A stretch of DNA of 64,000 nucleotides from WJKR01 sp964556395 (lineage in GTDB: Archaea > Nanobdellota > Nanobdellia > Woesearchaeales > WJKR01), in the NCBI GenBank assembly GCA_964556395.1, contig CAZKVR010000003.1, positions 1 through 64,000 on the forward strand, written 5' to 3'. Positions 23,619-31,278 of the stretch are shown in pieces. Within the stretch, counting starts at the first letter, position 1, and each line of letters starts with the position of its first letter. Under the pieces are notes generated by a model. That model worked only from the letters and a program-made list of their open reading frames with translations. It made no database searches and had not been told where the DNA came from. The position numbers and the translations under genes were made by a program.

Positions 23619-23909
23619 ATGGCACGCATCGGCGGCAGCAGAAGGAAGAAAGTAGGCATCTTCACCAAGAAGGCCCGTGAGAAAGGCAAGATCTCGCACC
23701 GCGCCTACCTGCAACAGTTCGAAAAAGGCGATAGGGTGACGCTCAAGCTCGAGCCGGGCGTGCAACGCGCGGCCTACCTGCCACGGTACCACGGCAAGAG
23801 CGGCCTGGTCAAAGGACGCCAAGGCGAGTGCTACACGGTCGAGGTCAAGGACGGCAACAAGCCGAAGACAGTCGTCGTCCACCCGGTCCACCTCAAGAAA
23901 ACCAGTTAG
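23619..23909 (+). CDS. rpl21e: 50S ribosomal protein L21e
   Basis: The 96-residue protein is a full-length eL21 (GGSRRKKVGIFTKKAREKGK, FEKGDRVTLKLEPGVQ, PRYHGKSGLVKGRQGECYTV). It lies first in the conserved archaeal cluster L21e-rpoF-DUF655. The TATA-like CTTTATAAAAC lies at about 23587-23597, close enough to the ATG that the mRNA is leaderless. The next gene starts 10 bases after its stop. Confidence 0.95.
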   Translation: MARIGGSRRKKVGIFTKKAREKGKISHRAYLQQFEKGDRVTLKLEPGVQRAAYLPRYHGKSGLVKGRQGECYTVEVKDGNKPKTVVVHPVHLKKTS

Positions 23910-23919
23910 GAGTGAGAAC

Positions 23920-24273
23920 ATGACGCAGCCCGAAATCCTCAAGAAAGAACCCCTCCCCTTGGTGGAAGTCAAGTCAGTCCTCCGCAAGGTGAAGAAACGG
24001 GACGAGGAGCTCAACTACAGGGCTGGCAAGACCGAAGAATACCTCAACCAGGTCGTCAAGACGACGCAGAAGGAGGCGACCGAGCTCAAGAAGAAGATCA
24101 ACGAGCTCGAAGTGCCTCGGCTCAAGGAAGAGCACGTCACCAAGATCGTCGACATCGTCCCCCGGACGGTGGCAGAACTCAAGGTCATACTCCAAGGATA
24201 CACCCTCACCGTGTCGAACGACAACCTCAAGAAGATCGTCAACGCGGTGGAGGAGACCATCCAACCCAAGTAA
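23920..24273 (+). CDS. rpoF: DNA-directed RNA polymerase subunit F (Rpb4 homologue)
   Basis: The 117-residue protein matches RpoF, which forms the stalk of archaeal RNA polymerase with RpoE. The central EYLNQVVKTTQKEATELKKK and the HRDC-like C-terminal half, with IVDIVPRTVAELKVILQGY, are typical. It follows L21e by 10 bases with GGAGTGAG as ribosome-binding site. The L21e-rpoF-DUF655 order is conserved in archaea and supports the call. Confidence 0.92.
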   Translation: MTQPEILKKEPLPLVEVKSVLRKVKKRDEELNYRAGKTEEYLNQVVKTTQKEATELKKKINELEVPRLKEEHVTKIVDIVPRTVAELKVILQGYTLTVSNDNLKKIVNAVEETIQPK

Positions 24274-24364
24274 AAAGCTTACTTTTCTGTCCCGACGAGG
24301 ACAAAATATTTATAGGAGTTACCTCACAAGGAAGAGCAGACGATGCGAGTTGGGGGAGTAGCCA

Positions 24365-24928
24365 ATGCCACAGGAGAAGAGAAGGGAAGAGAAAGCTATC
24401 GTTCTGGACTTCCTGCCGCACGGCTACCCCTTTGATAACCGCCCCATACACCTCAAGCAGCCGGTCGCGCAAGCCATGGGGACGGAACGGTTCACCCTGT
24501 TGGAAATCGTGCCGAAGAAAGGAGTCTTCCTCCAACCCTACGAAGAAGTCTACATCGGCGAGGACAAGCGCGACAAGGTCCACCACATCAACGGCCGGAT
24601 AGGCCTGAAGAAACTCACCCAGACGGCGCGGGCGGAGCTCGAACACGCGATCAACCAGATTCTCGAGAAGCATGAGGAGCGCATCGTAGAGTTCTTCAAC
24701 AAGGCCCAACCACTCTCGACGAGGATGCACACCCTGGAACTGCTCCCGGGCGTGGGGAAGAAGCACATGTGGGAGATCGTCGAAGAACGGCGCGGAGAAC
24801 CCTTCACCAGCCTCAAGGACATGCGGGACCGCGTCAAGCTCATGCCAGACCCGAAGAAGGCCGTGGTGAAGCGTATCCTACAAGAGCTCGAAGGGACTGA
24901 GAAACACCACCTCTTCACAGACCCATGA
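24365..24928 (+). CDS. DUF655 family protein (predicted RNA-binding, helix-hairpin-helix)
   Basis: The 187-residue protein matches DUF655: an OB-like N-terminal half (KAIVLDFLPHGYPFDNRP, VYIGEDKRDKVHHINGRIG) and a helix-hairpin-helix segment (LELLPGVGKKHMWEIVEERRG). Its place after rpoF is conserved in archaea, where ksgA often follows; here no ksgA is present. It has its own TATA (AAATATTTATAGG, about 24305-24317) and a short leader with GGGGGAGTAG. Exact role not established. Confidence 0.85.
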   Translation: MPQEKRREEKAIVLDFLPHGYPFDNRPIHLKQPVAQAMGTERFTLLEIVPKKGVFLQPYEEVYIGEDKRDKVHHINGRIGLKKLTQTARAELEHAINQILEKHEERIVEFFNKAQPLSTRMHTLELLPGVGKKHMWEIVEERRGEPFTSLKDMRDRVKLMPDPKKAVVKRILQELEGTEKHHLFTDP

Positions 24929-25046
24929 TGGATGTGGACACGAGGCGCAGTTCTTGCCAAAACCTTACAAAAGAAAGAGCCATCATAGGTCTATCCCTAC
25001 CAGCCAGAGACTGATAGAGAGAAAAGGAAGAAGAGAAGAAAAAAGA
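24929..25046. other. Gene-free gap between convergent DUF655 and L15e genes
   Basis: Nothing convincing is seen in these 118 bases apart from A-rich stretches (AAAAGGAAGAAGAGAAGAAAAAAG), which read as T-runs on the minus strand and could terminate the L15e transcript. Confidence 0.4.
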
Positions 25047-25628
25047 TTAGTTCTTGCCATGCTTCCGGCGCAAAGAGGCGGCCCTGCTCGGACGGACCTT
25101 CTCAGAACCCTTGCCCTTAGCGCGCAAGCCACGGGACTTCTTGCCGGCGCTCGTCGTGCCCCGGAACGCCTTGCCACGCGTACGGAAAGCCCACGAGAGG
25201 CGCTTGTCAGCCTTGACGACCGGGTGATCCCTGTCGAAAAGTATGACCTCATACCACTTGCGCCTGCCGTCCTCGCCGACGAGGTAGCTGCCCGCCACCT
25301 CGCAGTTGGGATACTTGCGCGAGACGCGCTGCTCGGCGACGACCTGATAGCTGGATTTCAAAGCCATGCGAGGGGAATTCCTGCTCGGCCGGCGGCCTCC
25401 CTTGATGTCAGGCCTGGTGTGGCCTCCGCGGAGGACGCGCTGGCGCACGACGATGACGCCCTGCTTGGCCTTGTAGCCGAGAGAACGAGCGCGGTCAATC
25501 CTGGTAGGGCGTTCAACGCGGACCGTGGCAGGCTCCTTCCGCCAGCTGATGAGCTTGTCCTTGTACTCTGCAGCCATGTTCTTCTTCGGCTGCTTCCACA
25601 ACTCCTTCACATACTTGAGATATCCCAT
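25047..25628 (-). CDS. rpl15e: 50S ribosomal protein L15e
   Basis: The 193-residue eL15 is full length (MGYLKYVKELWKQPKK, RPTRIDRARSLGYKAKQG, RGGHTRPDIKGGRRPSRNSP, LSWAFRTRGKAFRG). The ATG at 25628 is chosen because it gives the family N-terminus and follows GGAGG at Shine-Dalgarno distance; an in-frame GTG at 25661 adds 11 non-homologous residues. The TATA box ATTTTTAAACC is at about 25722-25733, so the leader is about 70 bases, long for this genome. It may hold a regulatory fold such as GGCCAGG/CCTGG pairings. Confidence 0.93.
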   Translation of the reverse strand: MGYLKYVKELWKQPKKNMAAEYKDKLISWRKEPATVRVERPTRIDRARSLGYKAKQGVIVVRQRVLRGGHTRPDIKGGRRPSRNSPRMALKSSYQVVAEQRVSRKYPNCEVAGSYLVGEDGRRKWYEVILFDRDHPVVKADKRLSWAFRTRGKAFRGTTSAGKKSRGLRAKGKGSEKVRPSRAASLRRKHGKN

Positions 25629-25811
25629 TCTTATGTAGCCTCCATTGTTCTTCCTGGCCACGACGATTCAGGCAAGCCATCGCCCACATCCCGACGCGGG
25701 ACTGGAGAGCAACCAGACACGGTTTAAAAATGTTATTGTCATGAACTCTGAAAAACAAAGGTTTATATAATAAAACTACCACACGAGGGCAACAAGGTGT
25801 GTGTGAATAAA

Positions 25812-26108
25812 ATGATAACCCTAGGCAGTAATATCCACCTGCACAACTTCGAAGCGTTGGATTACGCGGACAACCTGATCGCGAAGAAGCTAGTCGGCAG
25901 CTACATCCGCAAGATCTGCGACCGGTACGAGGACTGCGAATACGTCGACCTCAACCTCGACCAACAAGACGGCACGTTCCACGTCACCGTCGAGGTCAAG
26001 GCGGAAGGGACCGTGAAGAACACCGAGGCGACAGGCAAGAACGTGTTCATGACCATCGACCAAGCCCTCAAAGCCATGCTTCAAGAACTGCAGATAGCAC
26101 TTAATTAG
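25812..26108 (+). CDS. S30AE/HPF-like small protein (predicted ribosome-associated)
   Basis: The 98-residue protein has the beta-alpha-beta-beta-beta-alpha pattern of S30AE (HPF/RaiA) domains. MITLGSNIHLHNFEALDYAD forms the first strand and helix, FHVTVEVKAEGTVKNTEA the middle strands, and NVFMTIDQALKAMLQELQIA ends like the D-x-Y-x-A-I-D motif and last helix of hibernation factors. The match is partial, so the function is inferred. The ATG at 25812 follows AAGGTGTG; an in-frame GTG at 25797 is possible. The TATA box GTTTATATAAT lies at about 25762-25772. Confidence 0.55.
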   Translation: MITLGSNIHLHNFEALDYADNLIAKKLVGSYIRKICDRYEDCEYVDLNLDQQDGTFHVTVEVKAEGTVKNTEATGKNVFMTIDQALKAMLQELQIALN

Positions 26109-26135
26109 AAAAAAAAGAGAGAGAAAAAGATTCTT

Positions 26136-26648
26136 TCAAGAGTCAGATTTCTTCTCTTGAGAGTCCTCAGAATCCTGATTACCGGAAGACTCCTTCTCAT
26201 CAGCCTCGGAAGACTCCTGCTCCTTCGCAGGCTTCTCAGCCCCATCAGGAGAACCTTCTGGCTTCTCGGAAGATGACTCCTCGCCAGCCTTGGCACCCTT
26301 GGCGGCGCCGAGCTTGGACGCCATCTTGTCCTTGAAGGACTCGGGCTCCTGCTTGGCCTGAGGCCTGGCAGCCTCGACGTACTCGAAACCCTGGAGCTCA
26401 GCCTTGGCAACGCCGTCCTCGACCGACACATCGACCGAGACACGCGCGGGCGGGTGCCTGACGCCCCGCACCCACAACGACTCGTTGAGACGGGCGCCGA
26501 GCCTGACGTCATCGACCTTGCAGTGCCGCTTGAGGTACGCCTTGACAGCCTTGACGGCCCGCGGCGTACGCCTCAAAGGGGCTGATTGCTGGAACTCCTT
26601 ACGGAGCGGGATGGTGAAAGATTTCTGCGTCATCTGAGTCGTCGCCAT
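26136..26648 (-). CDS. rpl31e: 50S ribosomal protein L31e with acidic C-terminal tail
   Basis: The first 90 residues are eL31 (SFTIPLRKEFQQSAPLRRTP, AVKAVKAYLKRHCKVDDVRL, NESLWVRGVRHPPARVSV). The remaining 80 residues are a low-complexity tail rich in K, E, S, G and P, not found in typical eL31. The ATG at 26648 follows GAAGGTGT. It is last in the S19e-L39e-L31e operon, 2 bases after the L39e stop. Confidence 0.92.
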   Translation of the reverse strand: MATTQMTQKSFTIPLRKEFQQSAPLRRTPRAVKAVKAYLKRHCKVDDVRLGARLNESLWVRGVRHPPARVSVDVSVEDGVAKAELQGFEYVEAARPQAKQEPESFKDKMASKLGAAKGAKAGEESSSEKPEGSPDGAEKPAKEQESSEADEKESSGNQDSEDSQEKKSDS

Positions 26649-26650
26649 GA

Positions 26651-26824
26651 TCACACCTTCGTCTTGATACGTCGCCAGTGGCGCTTCTTATCAGTATGCC
26701 TGCCCGGGTGGACGCGCCTCCCAGGACCGTATATCTTAGGGACAGTCCAGAACGGAGCCCAACGGGTCTGCTTCTGGCGCTTGCCCAGCCTCTTCTTGCG
26801 TGCGAATGGTAGGAAACGAGCCAT
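26651..26824 (-). CDS. rpl39e: 50S ribosomal protein L39e
   Basis: The 57-residue basic protein matches eL39, which lines the exit tunnel (KKRLGKRQKQTRWAPFWTV and the C-terminal HWRRIKTKV). The ATG at 26824 has AGGAGTGA at ribosome-binding distance. Between S19e and L31e, the usual archaeal neighbourhood. Confidence 0.93.
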   Translation of the reverse strand: MARFLPFARKKRLGKRQKQTRWAPFWTVPKIYGPGRRVHPGRHTDKKRHWRRIKTKV

Positions 26825-26829
26825 GATGA

Positions 26830-27485
26830 TCACTCCTTCTTCTCAACCGGTTCTTCCTGCTTCTTAGCAGGAGCCTTCTTCTCAACCGGNNNNNNNNNNN
26901 NNNNNNNNNNNNNNNNNNNNNNNNNNNNNNNNNNNNNNNNNNNNNNNNNNNNNNNNNNNNNNNNNNNNNNNNNNNNNNNNNNNNNNNNNCCTTCTTCTCA
27001 ACCGGTTCTTCCTGCTTCTTAGCAGGAGCCTTCTTCTCAACCGGCTTCTCCTCAGCCTTAACAGCCTTCTTCTCAGCGGCGGAGACCCGCTTGGACGCGG
27101 CGAAGAGCAAGGAAGCGCCCTTAGACGTCACCATGCGGCCCTTGTGGACGCCGCGCTCGGCCGGCTTGATGAGCTCGGCTTCCTCGAGCTGCTGTAGAAT
27201 CTTACGGACGACGCTACCGCTCCCCTTGAAGAACTTGCCGGGAGCGACGCCCCGGTTCTTCAGGCCGCCGTACTTGGTACGGAGCTTGGAGACGCCAATA
27301 GGACCGCGGAAGTATATCGTCCTCAGGATGGAGGCCGCGCGGACATACCACCAGTCATCCCTAACGGGAGGACGTTGCCTGGACACGCCAGTCTTGACGT
27401 ACTCGGCCCAGTCGGGCTTGTCCAACGCCTGCTTGAGGTCCTTGGAGACCTCTTCGATGAGTTGCTGTTGCGAAATCGCGTGCAT
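26830..27485 (-). CDS. rps19e: 30S ribosomal protein S19e with repetitive Lys/Glu tail (interrupted by assembly gap)
   Basis: Residues 1-125 are a normal eS19 (DWAEYVKTGVSRQRPPVRDD, RTIYFRGPIGVSKLRTKYGG, RGVAPGKFFKGSGSVVRKIL, GRMVTSKGASLLFAA). A tail follows in which the 13-residue unit APAKKQEEPVEKK repeats. The tail contains 100 Ns at 26890-26989 and resumes in the same unit, ending ...PVEKKE with TGA at 26832-26830. A naive translation through the Ns shifts frame; this is a gap artefact. The ATG at 27485 follows AAGGTGAT; a GTG at 27497 overlaps that motif. Confidence 0.9.
26835..27044. repeat. 39-bp tandem repeat in the S19e tail, containing a 100-N gap
   Basis: The unit CCTTCTTCTCAACCGG-N23 (39 bp) occurs at 26835-26873, begins again at 26874-26889, is cut by Ns at 26890-26989, and resumes at 26990-27028, with a last partial copy to 27044. 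The two flanks are in different repeat phase, so a perfect array would need 23 + 39n missing bases. The 100 Ns are a scaffold placeholder. Confidence 0.9.
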
Positions 27486-27502
27486 TTCAAGTATCACCTT
27501 GT

Positions 27503-27519
27503 CTTCTCGATGCGAGAAG
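27503..27519 (-). promoter_or_regulatory. Perfect 7-bp hairpin in the S19e operon leader
   Basis: CTTCTCG and CGAGAAG pair perfectly around a 3-base loop, just upstream of the AAGGTGAT ribosome-binding site. The TATA box (ACATTTAAAAAG, minus strand, about 27563-27574) places this hairpin in the mRNA leader. It could be a protein or ribosome-sensing element for the S19e-L39e-L31e operon. Confidence 0.45.
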
Positions 27520-27619
27520 CTAACACAGTTCTAAACCCGGAAGAGCGGAACCACAACCGCTTTTTAAATGTTATGGTGTTGCCCAGGAGGAAGGCTTATA
27601 AATCTGGATTCGCAAACCC

Positions 27620-27760
27620 ATGAGCATGGCGATCCACACGGTCAACGGAGGATGCCCGGTGTGCGGCGGCGACGTCAAAGGGGACGACGACCACCTCTAC
27701 CACTGCAGCAAGTGCAACCTCCTCTTCGCCAAGCACAGCCTGAAGACGAACCAAGATTAG
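27620..27760 (+). CDS. 46-residue zinc-ribbon protein
   Basis: The small protein carries a CPVCGGD and a CSKC pair about 18 residues apart, a typical treble-clef or zinc-ribbon spacing, and otherwise little more. TATA TTATAAATC (about 27596-27604) gives a leaderless start at 27620, or at the ATG two codons later. It lies 8 bases before the thioredoxin gene, so they are likely co-transcribed. Function not recognised. Confidence 0.6.
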   Translation: MSMAIHTVNGGCPVCGGDVKGDDDHLYHCSKCNLLFAKHSLKTNQD

Positions 27761-27768
27761 GTGACACC

Positions 27769-28074
27769 ATGGAAGAACTCGACAAGGAGACTATCAAGGA
27801 CGCGACGAGAGGGACGTGCATCATCGACTTCTGGGCGCCGTGGTGCGGCCCGTGCAAGATGCAAGGACCAATCCTCGAACAGGCGGACAAGGAGCACGAC
27901 GACGTGAGGATCTGCAAGGTCAACGTCGACGAACACAAGGACCTCGCCCAAGAGCACGGCGTGAGCGGCATCCCAACCCTCGTGTTCTACAAAGACGGCG
28001 AGGAAGTCCACCGCCACAGCGGCGTGATGATGAAAGACCAGCTCGACAAGGCCATCGAGGAGCGCCTCTCATAA
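27769..28074 (+). CDS. trxA: Thioredoxin
   Basis: The 101-residue protein is a classical thioredoxin with the redox motif FWAPWCGPCKM (cysteines near 26 and 29), the cis-Pro loop SGIPTLVFYKDGEE and a C-terminal helix. It reduces disulfides in cytosolic proteins. It is co-transcribed with lgt, whose ATG overlaps its TAA (TAATG), and follows the zinc-ribbon gene by 8 bases. Confidence 0.93.
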   Translation: MEELDKETIKDATRGTCIIDFWAPWCGPCKMQGPILEQADKEHDDVRICKVNVDEHKDLAQEHGVSGIPTLVFYKDGEEVHRHSGVMMKDQLDKAIEERLS

Positions 28075-28871
28075 TGTTCGTCCACGACATCAGCCCGGTC
28101 ATCGCCAGTATAGGCCCGGTCAGCATCAGATGGTACAGCCTCGCCTACATCATAGGATTCCTCCTCGGCTACTGGTGGCTCCACCGGCTCGCCAAACGAG
28201 GACAAGTGAAGAACCTGACAGCAGAAAGAGTTGATACGCTGGCAACCTGGCTCATCCTAGGAGTCATCCTCGGCGGTCGGCTCTTCGAATTCATATTCTA
28301 CCAGCCACACGTCTGGGCGCAAGACCCACTAGAAGTGCTGCGGATATGGCACGGCGGGATGAGCTTCCACGGAGGCCTCATCGGAGCCGCGCTAGCATCA
28401 TACCTGTACTGCAGGAAACACAAGATACCGCTACTGCAAGTGGGCGACGCCCTGGCATTGCCGGCCGCCTTCGCGCTCTTCCTCGGACGCATCGCCAACT
28501 ATATCAACGCCGAACTCGTCGGCACGGTGACGGACGTGAGCTGGTGCGTCAAATTCCCGGGCCACGAGCAGTGCCGGCACCCATCCCAGCTCTACGAGGC
28601 GCTGAAGAACCTCATCATCACGACAGGACTGGCAATCGCATACCCCAAGAAAGGCAAGCTCAAGGACGGCACACTCCTCTGGGGGTTCGTCGCGGCCTAC
28701 GGCCTCCTCAGACCCATCGCGACCATCTGGCGGGACGACCCAGACGTGCTCTGGACGTTCAGCATGGGACAAGTCCTCAGCCTCGCCATGCTCATCATCG
28801 GCGTCGCAGCCCTCATACAACTCTACCGGCCGTACCTCCACAAGCTGTTGCCGAGAGGAAAAACATATTAA
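28074..28871 (+). CDS. lgt: Prolipoprotein diacylglyceryl transferase (Lgt), bacterial type
   Basis: Lgt attaches diacylglycerol from phosphatidylglycerol to the lipobox Cys of prolipoproteins at the outer face of the membrane. The 265-residue protein has seven predicted membrane helices and all family signatures: SIRWYSLAYIIGF, HGGMSFHGGLIGA with His99, GRIANYINAELVGTVT with Arg139 and Glu147, and RHPSQLYEA. These positions correspond to essential residues of E. coli Lgt (H103, R143, E151). The gene is rare in archaea, whose lipids are ethers. It overlaps the trx stop codon. A candidate substrate with lipobox LTGC is encoded at 30475-31272. Confidence 0.93.
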   Translation: MFVHDISPVIASIGPVSIRWYSLAYIIGFLLGYWWLHRLAKRGQVKNLTAERVDTLATWLILGVILGGRLFEFIFYQPHVWAQDPLEVLRIWHGGMSFHGGLIGAALASYLYCRKHKIPLLQVGDALALPAAFALFLGRIANYINAELVGTVTDVSWCVKFPGHEQCRHPSQLYEALKNLIITTGLAIAYPKKGKLKDGTLLWGFVAAYGLLRPIATIWRDDPDVLWTFSMGQVLSLAMLIIGVAALIQLYRPYLHKLLPRGKTY

Positions 28872-28893
28872 GGACTACCACGTATATAGGAGT

Positions 28894-29184
28894 ATGAAAC
28901 AACGCACCTGCGAGTACCACGGGGAAGCGTCCGTCGGGCTGTGCGGGTGGTGCTCCAGGCACGTCTGCCAGAAATGCGTGGACGAAGCCCACGGCCACAA
29001 GCTCTGCCCGGGATGCGCGGAGAAACTCTCAAAACACAAGCCCCTCACGATGAGGAGGCGTGACAGTGGCGAGAACGTCCGGAACGTGGACGCCTCCCTC
29101 ACTAAAGAGCAGATCGAAGAGGCGCGGAAACGCCTCGAACGCAGGGCGGCGGAAGAGGACTGGCCGGAACTCGTAGACGACTAG
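28894..29184 (+). CDS. B-box-like zinc-finger protein
   Basis: The 96-residue protein begins with Cys/His pairs spaced as in a B-box: CEYHGEASVGLCGWCSRHVC, CVDEAHGHKLCPGC. After that comes a basic helical stretch (EQIEEARKRLERRAAEEDW). The fold suggests a protein-interaction module; the partner is unknown. TATA-like CATATTAAGG (about 28863-28872) gives a leaderless start. Confidence 0.65.
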   Translation: MKQRTCEYHGEASVGLCGWCSRHVCQKCVDEAHGHKLCPGCAEKLSKHKPLTMRRRDSGENVRNVDASLTKEQIEEARKRLERRAAEEDWPELVDD

Positions 29185-29204
29185 ACACGGAGGCAAATAC
29201 AGCG

Positions 29205-29897
29205 ATGACGACGCTCGAAGCACCACTCCTCATCATCAACTGCAAGCACTACGGCGACACCGGAGCCCTAGCGAGCGCCATCGCACGCGCAGCGGTCGAC
29301 GTGCAAGCGGAACGACGGGCGGCGGGCAAGCCGAAAGTAACAGTCGCCGTAGCGGTGCCGGCGACGGAGATACACCGTACGGCAAGCCTCGGACTTATAC
29401 CCATACTGGCAGAACACCTCGACGGCAAAGGGTTGGGGGCGACCACGGGCAGCGTCATCGCAGAAGACATCCTGCGCAACGGCGGCGTCGGCAGCCTGAT
29501 CAACCACTCCGAAGACCCCTACGAATCAACAGCGTTGACGGAAGCGGTGAGCAAGGCGCGGACGCACGGCCTCACCAGCGTGGTGTGCGCGAAAGACGCC
29601 AGCAAGGCGCACGAGTACGCCAAGCTCAAGCCGGACTACATCGCCATGGAACCGCCGGAACTCATCGGAGGAGACGTGTCGGTCAGCACGGCCAACCCCG
29701 GGCTGATTACGGACACCATCGTGTCGGTACGGATGGTGGCGGACATCCCAGTCCTGGTAGGGGCGGGCGTGAAGAATTCTGGAGATGTGAAGAAAGCAGT
29801 GGAGCTCGGAGCCGCAGGGGTGCTGGTGGCGAGCGGCGTGACGAAAGCGGCCGACCACCGGAGAGCCATCGCGGAACTCGCGAAAGGGTTCGACTAG
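29205..29897 (+). CDS. tpiA: Triosephosphate isomerase
   Basis: It interconverts dihydroxyacetone phosphate and glyceraldehyde 3-phosphate. The 230-residue protein is of the short archaeal type: catalytic Lys in INCKHYGD, His in LINHSED, Glu in IAMEPPELIGG and the phosphate loop VLVGAGVKNSGDV with VLVASGVTKA. It forms a tetrameric TIM barrel in related archaea. It starts 20 bases after the B-box protein gene and may be co-transcribed. Together with ppdK it shows glycolytic or gluconeogenic carbon flow. Confidence 0.95.
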   Translation: MTTLEAPLLIINCKHYGDTGALASAIARAAVDVQAERRAAGKPKVTVAVAVPATEIHRTASLGLIPILAEHLDGKGLGATTGSVIAEDILRNGGVGSLINHSEDPYESTALTEAVSKARTHGLTSVVCAKDASKAHEYAKLKPDYIAMEPPELIGGDVSVSTANPGLITDTIVSVRMVADIPVLVGAGVKNSGDVKKAVELGAAGVLVASGVTKAADHRRAIAELAKGFD

Positions 29898-30478
29898 CGG
29901 ACGTTGACGAAGAGGCGCTGCTTGGAACCAGAGTACAACTGATTCTTACCACCAGGACAATTATCATCATCCTTATAGCTACTGCCATCATAACACACGT
30001 AGACGTCATAGAAATAGTCGCCCGCCGGTAACCCGCCGGGCACTGCGACACCGACCCACATGAACGAGTCCTCATTCGGCGCCAACTCCTCACCCTCGCT
30101 AAGATACCGCAAGGCATCGCTCGCAGCATCAGCCTCGTCAGAATCCAGATTGACGGGGCTGCTGTCCTCGTTGAACTCCACCACCACCTCGAAATCGCGA
30201 GACTGGTCCTCGTTGTTACGGAAACCCACGAGGAACTCGACGAACTCCCCGGCCGAGGCCCGCTGCTGGGAAGACAAGACCGCCACGAGCCGGCCGTCAG
30301 AAAACTGGGACTTACGAAGCTGGTCCATGAGCTGCCGGTCCACCTTCTCAGTATACTCCTGGCCTTGACCTACCATCTTGGTGACGAGGGTTATCCCCAT
30401 CCCTAACAGGACAATCCCCAGAATGATGACGACGAGCATGTTGACGGACAACTGGAACCCTTTACGGGAAGGAATCAT
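29894..30478 (-). CDS. Pilin-like surface protein B
   Basis: The 194-residue protein begins MIPSRKGFQLSVNMLVVIIL, a short basic leader, a Gly, then a single hydrophobic helix, followed by an extracytoplasmic beta-rich domain with one disulfide-capable Cys pair (CYDGSSYKDDDNC). This is class III signal-peptide/type IV pilin-like, but the usual Glu+5 is absent. Its ATG overlaps the TGA of the lipoprotein gene (ATGA). It is the last gene of the surface operon, and its helix resembles that of the first gene (LQLSINAIVILVM against FQLSVNMLVVIIL), so the two are probably paralogues. Confidence 0.65.
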   Translation of the reverse strand: MIPSRKGFQLSVNMLVVIILGIVLLGMGITLVTKMVGQGQEYTEKVDRQLMDQLRKSQFSDGRLVAVLSSQQRASAGEFVEFLVGFRNNEDQSRDFEVVVEFNEDSSPVNLDSDEADAASDALRYLSEGEELAPNEDSFMWVGVAVPGGLPAGDYFYDVYVCYDGSSYKDDDNCPGGKNQLYSGSKQRLFVNVR

Positions 30479-31272
30479 GGCGCATTCTCCGGAGCGACGA
30501 ACCACAACCGCGAGTACCGTTTCTCAAGCGTCCGACGAATAGTCTCGCTCTCCTCGCGGAGAACCCTTGTGTACTCGTACGACACGCGTACGGTGATGGA
30601 ACGCTCATCCTCCAGCTCTCCGAGCGCGGGTTCGAGCGTGAGGAACTCCTCATGAGAGTCGCCGACGTTGGAAAGCTGCACGGCTGGTTTGAGCGACTCC
30701 TCAGCTATGAGCTCTCCTTCAGACAACACCTGCAAGCCGGTGATCCTGACCGGAAGCCTGACACGGCTGTCCATATCGGTAAGCTTCACACGAGCCTTGA
30801 ACGAGCCTTCACCGACGACGAAGGGCTGGTCGAGGGACGACACAACCTCGAAATCCACGTCGCCGCGATGGGTGGAGAACAACCGCTTGGACTCGACCGC
30901 GGGTTCAGGGACTCCGACGACGCACTCGTCGTCGCGGCAGAAGTACTCCGCATGCTTCGTCGACACCATACGCCCTTCGATGTGATCGTGCGGCAACTCC
31001 ACCTTACCATCGCAGGTCCCGTCCTCGGTCGCATCCAACGAGCAGTCCTGGGCGCACGTGCAAGGATTCTCGCCCGCACCCTCTTCACAACGGTTGTTGC
31101 CGCAGCAATCATCCTCAGGAGTCGTCTTGCACAACCCGTCGACGCACCGGGCCACCTCGCACTGGCCGACGGACGTGCACTCGTCATCGGACTCGCACTC
31201 GGAGCCGCCGCAGCCGGTGAGCGCTAGCGTGACCGCTAACACCGCGACCATGAGAGTTATCGGGACGCGCAT
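30475..31272 (-). CDS. Predicted lipoprotein with Cys-rich modules
   Basis: The 265-residue protein has an N-terminal signal with lipobox: MRVPITLMVAVLAVTLALTG precedes Cys21, reading L-T-G-C. Thirteen cysteines follow within about 60 residues, in two patterns: C-x4-C-x5-C repeats (CESDDECTSVGQCEVARC) and CCGNNRCEEGAGENPCTCAQDC, which resembles disulfide-rich modules common in secreted proteins of bacteria and DPANN archaea. The rest is beta-rich with no Cys cluster. It is likely exported, lipidated by Lgt (28074), and anchored on the cell surface. Operon with the pilin-like genes and a small membrane protein. Confidence 0.7.
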   Translation of the reverse strand: MRVPITLMVAVLAVTLALTGCGGSECESDDECTSVGQCEVARCVDGLCKTTPEDDCCGNNRCEEGAGENPCTCAQDCSLDATEDGTCDGKVELPHDHIEGRMVSTKHAEYFCRDDECVVGVPEPAVESKRLFSTHRGDVDFEVVSSLDQPFVVGEGSFKARVKLTDMDSRVRLPVRITGLQVLSEGELIAEESLKPAVQLSNVGDSHEEFLTLEPALGELEDERSITVRVSYEYTRVLREESETIRRTLEKRYSRLWFVAPENAP

Positions 31273-31278
31273 GGTATC

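Noticed and set aside
26890..26989. Apparent frameshift at the end of S19e
   Set aside because: Caused by 100 placeholder Ns, which do not keep the frame. Both flanks encode the same 13-residue repeat.
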